From assembly GCA_013414725.1 (NCBI GenBank), contig CP058706.1, positions 305,705-313,772 of the forward strand: DNA of 8,068 bases. The letters run 5' to 3'. Positions within the stretch are counted from its first letter, which is position 1, and each line of letters opens with the position of its first letter. The DNA is from Coxiellaceae bacterium (GTDB taxonomy: Bacteria; Pseudomonadota; Gammaproteobacteria; GCA-013414725). Shown in pieces: positions 1 through 7,751 of this stretch. Below the pieces are notes generated by a model. The model searched no databases and was not told the origin of the DNA. It was given only the letters and a program-made list of their open reading frames with translations. The translations under genes were made by a program, and so were the position numbers.

Positions 1-228
1 AAAGGCGGCCCTGGCGTTTACACCTTGCCTGGTTTATTGAAATTCAAAGTTGTTCGCAAACCAGCGACCAAAGCTCGCAAAGGCATCAATCCTTTCACCG
101 GCGAACCAACCACTTTCAAAGCTAAACCAGCTCGTAACGTAATCAAAATCAAAGCCCTCAAAAACTTAAAGAAATGGTTTAATCATTTCTACCACACGCC
201 CCTTGTCATGAGGGCGTGTTGTTTCTAG
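1..228 (+). CDS. HU-family DNA-binding protein, 3' part, with probable frameshift at its end
   Basis: The open frame enters from the left edge (Lys-Gly-Gly-Pro-Gly at base 1), so the start lies outside and the TTG at 25 is only an internal Leu codon. The visible part carries the HU/IHF signature: a TLPGLLKFKVV strand, the KARKGINPFTGE DNA-binding arm with its Asn-Pro tip, and a basic KAKPARNVIKIK strand. HU-like dimers bend and package DNA. I recall close relatives in Legionella and Coxiella relatives that end in Leu-Lys-Glu-Met-Val. Here the frame runs past that point for about a dozen codons (ending RACCF) and straight through a terminator hairpin. Adding one A to the A5 run at 160-164 gives KKLKEMV and a TAA at 180-182, just before the hairpin. 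The true end is therefore probably 182, and the tail to 228 is an artefact or a mutation. Confidence 0.88.
   Translation, partial: KGGPGVYTLPGLLKFKVVRKPATKARKGINPFTGEPTTFKAKPARNVIKIKALKNLKKWFNHFYHTPLVMRACCF
194..224 (+). terminator. Rho-independent terminator of the HU gene
   Basis: An 8-bp G/C-rich perfect stem pairs ACACGCCC (194-201) with GGGCGTGT (212-219) around a 10-base loop and is followed by a short T-rich stretch (220-224). It lies 11 bases after the reconstructed HU stop at 180-182 but inside the uncorrected reading frame, which supports the earlier stop. Confidence 0.72.
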
Positions 229-234
229 CCTACC

Positions 235-272
235 TAATTAAACGATATCCCATTGGAAACAATATCGAATTA
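235..272. repeat. Small AT-rich inverted repeat
   Basis: TAATT(AAA)CGATAT at 235-248 is matched by ATATCGAATTA at 262-272. This gives an 11-bp stem with a three-base bulge and a 13-base loop. Function is unknown; it may be a minor secondary structure downstream of the HU terminator, or chance in AT-rich DNA. Confidence 0.35.
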
Positions 273-321
273 TCATGCATCATCTCTCTGTCACACCAGC
301 GCAGAATTAGCACCAGAATGC

Positions 322-395
322 TGTCATTCTGAGCATAGCGAAGGATCTCACTCCACGCTACTTCAATGAGATCCTTCGCTATGCTCAGAATGACA
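322..395. repeat. Long palindromic REP-like element
   Basis: Two perfectly complementary 29-base arms (322-350 and 367-395) flank a 16-base loop. The arms contain the 'GAAGGATCTC / GAGATCCTTC ... TCAGAATGACA' type of sequence that I recall as a dispersed intergenic palindrome in many bacterial genomes. It is non-coding and lies between the 3' ends of two genes that point towards each other. It could serve as a bidirectional transcription barrier or an RNA-stabilising hairpin, and probably recurs elsewhere in the genome. No transposase gene is present in the window. Confidence 0.85.
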
Positions 396-444
396 ATGTC
401 CGTACTACATTTAAAAATATATTTGCAACGTTTTTGCTTTAGTT

Positions 445-492
445 GTAGAGTGGATCAAACGAGGTAGATCCGCTACGCTTGATCCACCCTAC
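445..492. repeat. Second palindromic repeat with two competing hairpins
   Basis: The outer arms at 445-458 and 479-492 pair at 13 of 14 positions (mismatch at A449). A middle block at 463-470 (GGTAGATC) can instead pair with 481-488 (GATCCACC, 7 of 8). The GTAGGGTGGATCAAGCGTAGCG core, read on the minus strand, resembles another widespread intergenic repeat family that I recall from gammaproteobacteria. It ends six bases beyond the stop codon of the minus-strand ankyrin gene (498), so it probably ends or protects that transcript. Confidence 0.72.
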
Positions 493-497
493 GTCTA

Positions 498-2670
498 CTA
501 CTGAATAGTACAAGACCAACAACTGCTTGCCCCCTCTTCCTTCGACAATAGCGGCTGAGTTTCTTTCGGATTCTGTTTATTTTCACCACTTGGTGTTCTA
601 CCCGCAATCGAATGTGCTGTGGAATGATTAGTGATTAATGTCGCCATCCCCTGTTCCAACTGCTGCAACCGCTGTTCTGTCTCTGCCTCTTTCTTAAGAT
701 GTTTCATCACGGGATTAGCATTGTGCTGAGCACTCGTTAATTCACTCACTTCTGAATACAACTGTAACTGATTATTTCCCACCGCTTTTGAATGCTCAAC
801 TTGCGTATTGGATGGCGGTGATTTTGCTAACACTTCTTTCATTTGACACACTTCCTCTTGCAATTTTTTGACCTCAGCCTGACTTTGTTGATGTGCTTGT
901 TCCACCTGCACCAATTTTTCTTGAAGTATTTTAACTTCACTTGTTGGATCGGATGATTTAGCTACCAACTGCACAGTCATCTGTTGATAACTTGTCACTT
1001 GTATCACAGGTGTTTGCTTCGCAGATTTTTTGTTAGCATCCGTTGTTGTTGGCTTAGGAACAGATGGTTGCTGAGTAGACACTGGCGATACAACAAGGAC
1101 TAAATTTAACAACACCACCTCTTCTGCTGTACCCCATCGATAGCCATATTTTTCAGGATCTGTATCAGCACCTGCATAATATTCACCTGTTTCGGTTTTG
1201 ATTCCAGGCTTGCTATAAAAATCTACCATGATCAAACGGTGCGATGTCCGCGTGACAATAGTTTCTTTAAATAAATTCATAAATGTAGCCATGATCGCCC
1301 CACGCTTGACCGGTGGCGTGGTAATGACTTTGATGAGTTGTTCAACAAGCGGTTGATCTGCCTGAATAGCGCCATCAAACAAAGCACATATCATAAGTGA
1401 AACTGCCATATCAGCGACCGCCTCTGCTTGTGAAGTAGGCGGCTCTTTAAAAATCACTTCTTGTACTTGTGACACCACGTTTTTTAACTTTTCTTTGCAG
1501 CGGACAATAAAAGAATCTTGCAATAAAACCCCACTATTTTGCTGCATTTCGGTATCAGTCAATAATGCTTGCACTGGCTCTTCATACATTTCTGCTATTG
1601 TACGTGCCACCACTTCCGCTACTTTTTCAATTCGTCCAACGACCCTAACCGCGAAATCGCCCGCATAATATTTAATTGCTGTGTCTGATCAATATTGCGC
1701 AATATATCTAACAGCTGCTCTTCAACATAACCAGCAAACGGAATCAAAGCAATTAACTTATGCGCCCACTCAATCCAATTGGCCACCTCCCCACGTTTCC
1801 TTCCACTGTAATCTGAAACCAACCCGTTGCTCCCACCTTACATGCCACAAACATCTCTTCCAACCGTATCATTGCGAACCGATAAAATTCATATAAATTT
1901 GCTTTATCTTTAAATGCCTCAACTGCAGCAAGCGTAGCTTCTATCACTTGATGTTTAAGCCACAATTGTTGATGTTGGACCGCCATTTGTTGCATTTGCT
2001 CACGCCAACGAGTGTCGTTGTTATTATCATTGCTAGGTTGGTCATCGACATCAGCCTGCCAGCTTTCTAATTGTTGCTGACGCAGGCACTGCTTTTGAAG
2101 CAGTGTCTCCAACTGAATTTTTCGGATTGCAGACGGACGATGCTATCGGCTGGTGTTTCTTGCAGCCATTGGGCGTGGGTTTGCTCGGGTTCGGTTATTT
2201 GTGGTTCTGTGACATCTTCATCTATTGATAATGTGATAGGAATGTCTGTAGCAACAACACCGATATTGTCTTTAGAATTAGAATTTATAGTTACATCATT
2301 AACATTTGGATTAAAATTTAAATTACTTGATTGCCTAATAAATAAAAGTCTTTTTGCTCAGATTCCGGAAACAAATCAACAATTTCAGGAGTTCCTGCTA
2401 ATTCAATAGCAGTTTTATTGTCTTCGTTAACTAATGTTAAAGGAATTCCTTGCGCCTGCATCTGTTGAATAAAATATTTAACAATTGCCACCTGCCCCCA
2501 AATAACAGCCGTGTGCAGAAACGTGTCCCCTTTGTAACCATAAGCATCAGCTCTAGTTCTAGCTAATAAACTGATGCGCTCAAGTAATTTTTTAATTTTT
2601 TCAAGTTACCTTCTTGTATAGCACAATAACATTGTTCATATAAAGAACTATTATATTTCTTTAATTCCAT
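498..2670 (-). CDS. Ankyrin / coiled-coil protein with C-terminal CaaX box (frameshifted; candidate secreted effector)
   Basis: I read this as one frame of about 725 residues from the ATG at 2670, interrupted by five one-base losses: the A6 run at 2588-2593, A5 at 2351-2355, A5 at 2118-2122, around 1789-1797 (G4 or A3), and A5 at 1623-1627 (runs as read on the minus strand). Uncorrected, only pieces are open, the longest at 498-1613. Restored, residues about 10-95 look like ankyrin repeats (DTFLHTAVIWGQVAIVKYF; NKTAIELA). An Asn-rich linker near 115-135 and a Gln-rich helical stretch follow. Next is a hydrophobic middle region (WAHKLIALIPFAGYVEEQ; EVVARTIAEMYEEP) that I do not recognise, a Pro/Thr linker, then heptad-rich coiled coils near 577-620 and 655-680. 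The last residues are SCWSCTIQ, where Cys-Thr-Ile-Gln fits a CaaX prenylation box. Ankyrin plus CaaX is known from Legionella AnkB, so a host-membrane-anchored effector is a reasonable inference. The ATG lacks a good ribosome binding site and overlaps the upstream LRR stop, so this may be the C-terminal part of a longer protein. Confidence 0.72.
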
Positions 2671-4366
2671 GATTTTTTTCGAGAACTATTCCAAGTCACT
2701 GAAAGAAAACCACACTCTTCTCCTACATCAATAAAAGTCACCGCATAATTGAGCCGAAGTTTAGCTGCTAATTCTTTAATGCCGCCATCCCCAATCATAT
2801 AACCATGGCTAAAGATATTTGAAGATACTTTTACTGCGCACAAGTAAAGAACAAGAAGAGTTCGATTATATTGAAGCATTATTGCAATTGCCTTAGCTCC
2901 ATCTTCTCCAATATTGTTTTTTGATAAGTTAAGAAATGCAAGCGTTTGATTACTTTGAAGTGCTTTTCCAAGAGCGATACAGCCTTGATCTTCTATTTTA
3001 TTATCTTCTAAATCAAGCTCAATGATGACATTTTTATCCTGAAGCAATAACGCTATTGCTTTAGCACCTATATCCTTTATTTGATTATTTGATAAGCTAA
3101 GCTTAGTAAGAACAAAATTTCCTTTAAGCGCTTCTGTAAATATTGCAATGCCATCAGAAATTTCATTACATGCCAGATTCACTTCGGTAATACTTCTATT
3201 ATTTCGAAATTCGGAAGAAATTACTTTTATGCCTTCATCTTCCAAAGAATTATTCTGAAGATTAAGAACCTGAAGCCTACGGTTATAACGAATCAGTGGT
3301 CCAAGGGCACGCGCACCAATAACTCCAATGTGACATCCTTTAAGATTGAGCGTGACAAGATCATGGTTTCCTGAAAGTGATTTTAAAATAGTGTCTGCAC
3401 CTAATCCTCCAATTCTAATTCCTTCCAAATTAAGAACTCTAAGAAATTGATGATATGACAGCCCAATAGCAAGACTTTTAACACTTTTTTCGGTCATACT
3501 AAAATAATCAGTTAAATCCAAAATATTTAGAGCTTTGATATTTCCGAGTGATGAAGCAGCAGCTTGAAAACTCTTGATTCCAATACCACTATTTTTAAGA
3601 ATAAGTGTATTAAACTCCTTATTTCTTGCTATTGATTTGGCTATAGCTTCAAAACCTTGATCCCCTATCAGATGATTGGACAAATCAAGAACCTGAAGGC
3701 TAGTATTGTGTTGAAGCCCTTTAGCAATAGCATCTACTCCCAACTTCCCAATTTTTACAACGCCACCCCTCAAATAAAGCTCCCTGATTACTTGATTGTG
3801 CTGCAACATTTCAGCAATAGCTTGAGCACCTATATCACAAATCTTATTGCCCCCAAATTAAAAACTTTAAGTGTCTTATGCTCCTGAACTGACAGAGCAA
3901 GCGATTTAATTCCTCTGCTTTCGATCCGATTTGAATCAAGATTAAGTGTAATAAGACTTTGATTCTTTCCAAGAGCCAAAGCTATAGCCTCAGCTCCCTC
4001 ATTTTTAATTTCGCAACATATTAACTCAAAAGAGGTTAGTGTTTGATTATTCCGCAACCCAGCGGCAATAATAGAAATAGGTGTTTGATCCGCTTGTAAC
4101 CTGCCATGCCATTTGAATTGGGTGATAGTTTGGTTACTTTGAAGTAGCTTAGCAATGTATTCTGCAAATTGAATTCCATTTAGCGGATTTCCTTTAATAA
4201 AGAGAGTCTTAACCGTTTTATTGCCCTCAAGCAAAAACATTAACTCGTTAAGTTGATCTTTATCTCTGTTTTCGCGTAAATCTAAACTAAGAGTAACAAG
4301 ATTTTGATCATTATCCTTTAGACGCTGTATTAGCGCTTTCATGATTGCAGTGCGCTTAGTCATCAT
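2661..4366 (-). CDS. Leucine-rich-repeat protein, ribonuclease-inhibitor type (frameshifted)
   Basis: Restoring one G in the G5 run at 3850-3854 joins two pieces (4366-3830 and 3809-2661) into a frame of 568 residues. It is almost entirely about 19 tandem repeats of about 28 residues following 'xLxxLxLxxNxIxxxGAxAIAxxLxxN' (for example SLITLNLDSNRI, RLQVLNLQNNSL, VIIELDLEDNKI). This is the RI-like LRR class common in eukaryotes and in effectors of intracellular bacteria, where it forms a curved protein-binding surface. No signal peptide or membrane segment is visible; residues 1-20 are a charged helix. Two ATGs lie in tandem at 4366 and 4363. AAGGAG at 4371-4376 sits 4 bases from the first and 7 from the second, so 4363 is the likelier start. 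The frame ends in an A7 run followed by TAA at 2661. One more A would fuse it in frame to the ankyrin region at 2670. The host target is unknown. Confidence 0.82.
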
Positions 4367-4370
4367 TAAT

Positions 4371-4376
4371 CTCCTT
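4371..4376 (-). promoter_or_regulatory. Shine-Dalgarno of the LRR gene
   Basis: On the minus strand AAGGAG precedes two tandem ATG codons by 4 and 7 bases. The spacing favours the second ATG (4363), which would drop one Met from the protein. Confidence 0.75.
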
Positions 4377-4562
4377 TGATGGGTATTTCAAAACTAACAT
4401 GATAAATCTTTTATCTATAAATCAATATCCCGGTCTGGAAACCCCTCAAACCTTCAAAGTCATGCTTAAATAACCTTGATTCTCTAGCTATCTTAGTTTC
4501 CTTTTAAAGACCATAGCTAACTTATTGATAATTGAATTAAACTTAAGTTTGGAGGATATCTT

Positions 4563-4582
4563 CCTAAGGTTTTCTTAAGGTT
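4563..4582 (+). promoter_or_regulatory. PmrA-box-like tandem repeat
   Basis: CCTAAGGTT (4563-4571), a two-base spacer TT, and CTTAAGGTT (4574-4582) form a direct repeat with an 11-base period. The layout matches the PmrA response-regulator box known for Legionella and Coxiella effector genes (two cTTAATaTT half-sites separated by two bases), with G for T and g for a in each half and one C in the first. A third CTTAAGTTT lies 21 bases upstream (4542-4550). It sits about 90 bases before the ATG at 4670. The downstream -10 spacing is not clearly right, so regulation by a PmrA-like protein is inference. Confidence 0.45.
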
Positions 4583-4655
4583 TTTAGGGTAAACTAGCCC
4601 AAAAGAAAGAAATAGTGTTGCTGTCCATCAGCTAACTAACGCTGCTGTCACCCAT

Positions 4656-4660
4656 GAGGA
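4656..4660 (+). promoter_or_regulatory. Shine-Dalgarno of the 4670 gene
   Basis: GAGGA lies 9 bases before the ATG at 4670. It identifies this ATG as the true start of the long plus-strand gene. The internal ATGs at 5877 and 7241 have no such site in a sensible context. Confidence 0.65.
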
Positions 4661-4669
4661 ATTGCTACA

Positions 4670-7600
4670 ATGAGTCATTACAACCATCTTTTCGACAAGC
4701 TGATAGAACTCCGCATTGATGTTATTCGGGAAATTGGTCAACTAGTAGTTGATCAAAATGCGAGAGTTGCAGCTAAAAAAATAGCTCATGACAAGATATT
4801 GCAAGGAACACCTGCAGTTCCAGGGACTCCTGGGACTCCAGCAATACCAGGCAAAGATGAGTTAATAGAAGCATTAAAGGCCATCAAAAAAATCTTGAAA
4901 ACGATAATGCAGCTCTAACCAAAACAATAGATAAATTAGGGCAAGAAATTACTCAAGCCAATACCTTAATTCAATCATTAGAAACCAGCATAACCAGCAA
5001 AAAAATGAGTTAAATGTCTTAATCGCACCTTCAAGCAGCGCATCATCACCAGATGTAAATCAATACAATTTAAAAAGAATAAAACTTGAAGATGACATCA
5101 AACAACTTGAGGACAAACTAAAAGCACCTACTGCAGCTTTAGAAAAAGCTAAAAAGCCGAATCTGATGCTAAAAATGAAAAAGCGAAAAATGCACGCTAT
5201 ATTGAGGCCATTACTAACCGGCTAAAAGACCCCGTTGCAGAGTTAACAAATGAAGTTTTAAACCTTATTCCAGCGACAAGAAGTTCATCAGGGGCAGTCA
5301 TTGATGCAAATGATCAAGCTTTTATTGATGAATTAAACAAATTCTACCAAGCGCAGGTAGCCATTGCTAAAGCTTTAAAAGATACGGGTTATGATGCTGC
5401 TAAAAGTTGCCAGACAGCGGTCAAAGAATTAGACGAGGCTATAAAAGAAGAACGAAAACTATTAGCCCAAATCGCCACTGATGACAGTGTTAAAGAAGCG
5501 CAGAAGAAAGTAAAAGAAGCTCACGAAAAGTCCGAGCTGCTATTAAAAATGTCGAAGAAAAAGCCAAAGCTATCGCGCCAGGAATATTACTATCACCTGC
5601 TCAGAAAAAGTTGCTAGAAGACTTATTTGAAACAGAAGAGCAGTTTGCAAACCACTTCCAAATCAATGCTTTCGTAAAACTTGAAAGAACATTTAAAGAT
5701 CTGGAATTAGAAATATTTGATGACACAGATGGTTCTGGCCCGGTAGTCGAGCTCGAAAATAGCGAATTAGGCTATAGTCCTAAACGGTTACAGGAAGTAT
5801 TAGACCGTCTCGATAATGGCAAACTCTATTTAGGAAAAAATTCGGCAGTATAGAAGTACGCAATGGTGACTCGCCAATGGGTAATAGCCGAACCTTTGTC
5901 ATGCCTAATAACAATCTTGGTTTAGCCAAATTGGGCGCACAAGCAATGGCGGCTACTAATGTGACCGAAATTAAAAGACTCTATGATGGCAGTGAAAGCG
6001 CTCGGCTTGCCTTTGCCGGCTCGGCACTTGCCTGTGGTGTGGACATCAAAAACATCGGTGGTGATATAAAAACCGATAAGGAAAAACAATGGCAAAGAAT
6101 CTTTGATATTAAACGTCGTCGAAAACCAAAGCCACCCGAAATAGACCCTGTCACTAAACAAAGAAAATTAGAACTAAGCGCCGACGCGCAATTGTTTGAA
6201 GGGGATTATCGCTTTGATTTTGCTCAGCTATATATAGATTTGGGCAATGAGCCTGATCACGAAACATTGCGAACAATGGTATTGAAATCGCTAGATTTTG
6301 AGCAAATCGGAGCTATGATCAAAAAATTGAAAGCTGATGCAACTGCTTGGAATTCTTTCAATAGTCAATTGTCGCAGCTTTATAGCAACACCACAAAGAA
6401 AGCCGATTTCATCAAACAAATAATTTTAGTTGATGCCACTTTGCGAATCGATTTCTTTATCGATTTAACCGCTGTACAACAAGCTAAAATCTATAATCTC
6501 TATGTTCCCTCACCTGCATTTAGCGATGCTACTGCACTTTATAAGCAGCTATCGACTCGTGGCACAGTTATAACAAGGCATAACGCACTGGTGACCGTCA
6601 TCACAAATATGAATGTTGCAGAAATTACTGCCCTCATTAATAACAAGAGCGCTTTAGGTTTAAATCTTGATGAAACCATAAACGCTATTGCTGATGCCAT
6701 GACACAAAAAACTGACGCTGAATGCACAGCGATTATCAATCACCTTAAAACCAATATTACTAAAGACTCTAGAAAAACCGCCACGTTAGCAAAAATTTTC
6801 TCTAAATTGTCACCAAAGCAAAAAGAAGATATGGTAAAAACTGGCACAACTGATACTATGGCTGTTCTGTTTTATGCTGCACTAACGACCAATGATGATA
6901 AAAAGGCATATATAAAAGAATTATTAAAATCAGGAAAAGCAGCTCAAATTAACACTATTACTGACCCTAATGTTACTAATACATTCTTACCGCAAATATT
7001 GAGAGAAAATCCTCAAATTAATGTAGCTCCTTTATATATCCACTACGGTACCAGTACCCCTCCTGATACCGCAAAGCAAACCGCTTTACTTTTAGCACTA
7101 GATATAACGCAACACTTTGCATTGTTTAAATCACTTTCACCTACTCAGAGAGTAGCTTATTTAAAGTTAATGCTTTCCGCAGATTCTATGAAGTTTTTAG
7201 ATTTAGTAGTGCATATCCATAATAAAAACAACCTTCTCTTTTGCCAAATCCAGCAATGCTAGCTGATCTTATTGTACCTACTACTGGGGCTATCATAACT
7301 AGGCCAATATTAGTTAGGTATTGCAGTGAATTGCCAAAAGAACACCGTAAAACTCTTTTTCAAACAAAGTTTGGAACTCTGAATCAGACAAACATTTTAA
7401 ATGATATTACTGCGAGCAAACGTAGCCTGCAGCAATGGTTATTAAAACCAAGTGCAAGCAAAATTATTGCCGAATTGCTCGAAGACATGGAAGCGAATGA
7501 GATTCAAGCAATTTATGATTATACAGATGATCATGGCAATGAATGCAGTGACGCAACAAAGGCCATTTTAAAACCCATCTTAGATAAGAGACGGAAACTA

Positions 7601-7714
7601 GAAGCTGAAGAAGCATTGATTTCTGATGAAGATACATCAAGTGATGCAGATCCTTCGGATAATGAAGATAACGATGACGATACATCATCGGTGATCTCTA
7701 TTAATCATACCTAA
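4670..7714 (+). CDS. Large unrecognised helical protein, about 1016 residues (six frameshifts; candidate effector)
   Basis: Six one-base losses, all in A runs (4886-4892, 4999-5005, 5151-5155, 5526-5529, 5835-5840, 7224-7228), split one continuous frame. Restored, it reads from the ATG at 4670 to the TAA at 7712-7714. Residues 1-45 are helical. Residues 46-63 are a Gly-x-Pro stretch (GTPAVPGTPGTPAIPG) acting as a hinge. About 64-330 is Lys/Glu/Ala-rich coiled coil. About 330-480 is a mixed domain (FVMPNNNLGLAKLGAQAMAA). A basic KRRRKPKPP cluster at 483-491 with KQRK at 498-501 resembles a bipartite nuclear localisation signal. About 500-960 is all-helical, with a recurring 'F-x-x-L-[ST]-x-x-Q' element at 598, 712 and 821, and a weaker copy at 887. 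The last 37 residues are very acidic (DEDTSSDADPSDNEDNDDD) and end SVISINHT. No signal peptide, membrane span or enzyme motif is visible. I do not recognise the family. Size, composition, an acidic C-terminus and divergence from the LRR gene suggest a type IV-secreted effector, but this is inference. The uncorrected open pieces are 4670-4918, 5611-5853, 5877-7262 and 7241-7714. Confidence 0.78.
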
Positions 7715-7722
7715 AGATAAAT

Positions 7723-7748
7723 GACGCCATTATATTTTTATTGGCGTC
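7723..7748. terminator. Hairpin between convergent genes, probable bidirectional terminator
   Basis: GACGCCA (7723-7729) pairs perfectly with TGGCGTC (7742-7748) across a 12-base T-rich loop. It starts 9 bases after the plus-strand stop and ends just before the minus-strand stop at 7752. Neither side has a strong U tract, although the minus-strand exit (ATTTATCTTT) is moderately T-rich. Confidence 0.55.
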
Positions 7749-7751
7749 CAG

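Larger units (their letters stand above)
4377..4669. promoter_or_regulatory. Divergent intergenic control region
   Basis: About 290 bases with no gene separate the minus-strand LRR gene from the plus-strand 1016-codon gene, so both promoters must lie here. It is very AT-rich. Visible structures are a small palindrome GATAAA-TCT-TTTATC (4401-4415) in the LRR leader, a near-perfect 14-base palindrome at 4551-4564 with one mismatch, and the PmrA-like repeat at 4563-4582. A further CTTAAGTTT lies at 4542-4550. I could not place convincing -35/-10 boxes. TAAACT at 4590-4595 is a weak -10 candidate for the plus-strand gene, and TATAGA on the minus strand near 4413-4418 a weak one for the LRR gene. 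Confidence 0.6.

Noticed and set aside
229..497. CRISPR array, tRNA or small RNA in the intergenic region
   Set aside because: There are palindromes, but no regularly spaced direct repeats and no cloverleaf. No promoter for an RNA gene was convincing.
1681..2409. Plus-strand open frames at 1681-1896 and 2071-2409
   Set aside because: They are antisense to the repaired ankyrin/coiled-coil frame, which shows clear domains, and they lack ribosome binding sites and recognisable protein features.
3657..3887. Plus-strand open frame opposite the LRR gene
   Set aside because: It mirrors the repetitive LRR coding strand and has no features of its own.
4805..4858. Collagen-like triple-helix domain
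   Set aside because: Only six Gly/Ala-x-Pro-type triplets, and two start with Ala, so it is too short and irregular for a stable triple helix. Treated as a hinge.
5922..6739. Minus-strand frames at 5922-6161 and 6539-6739
   Set aside because: Antisense shadows inside the coherent repaired plus-strand gene.
5877..7262. A separate gene starting at the ATG at 5877, and another at 7241
   Set aside because: Both starts fall just after or before A-run frame breaks, lack good ribosome binding sites, and sit in continuous protein once one base is restored.
498..7714. True pseudogenes through genome decay
   Set aside because: All breaks are one-base losses in homopolymers, with no in-frame nonsense or coding degradation between them, so decay is less likely than under-calling. 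It is not excluded.
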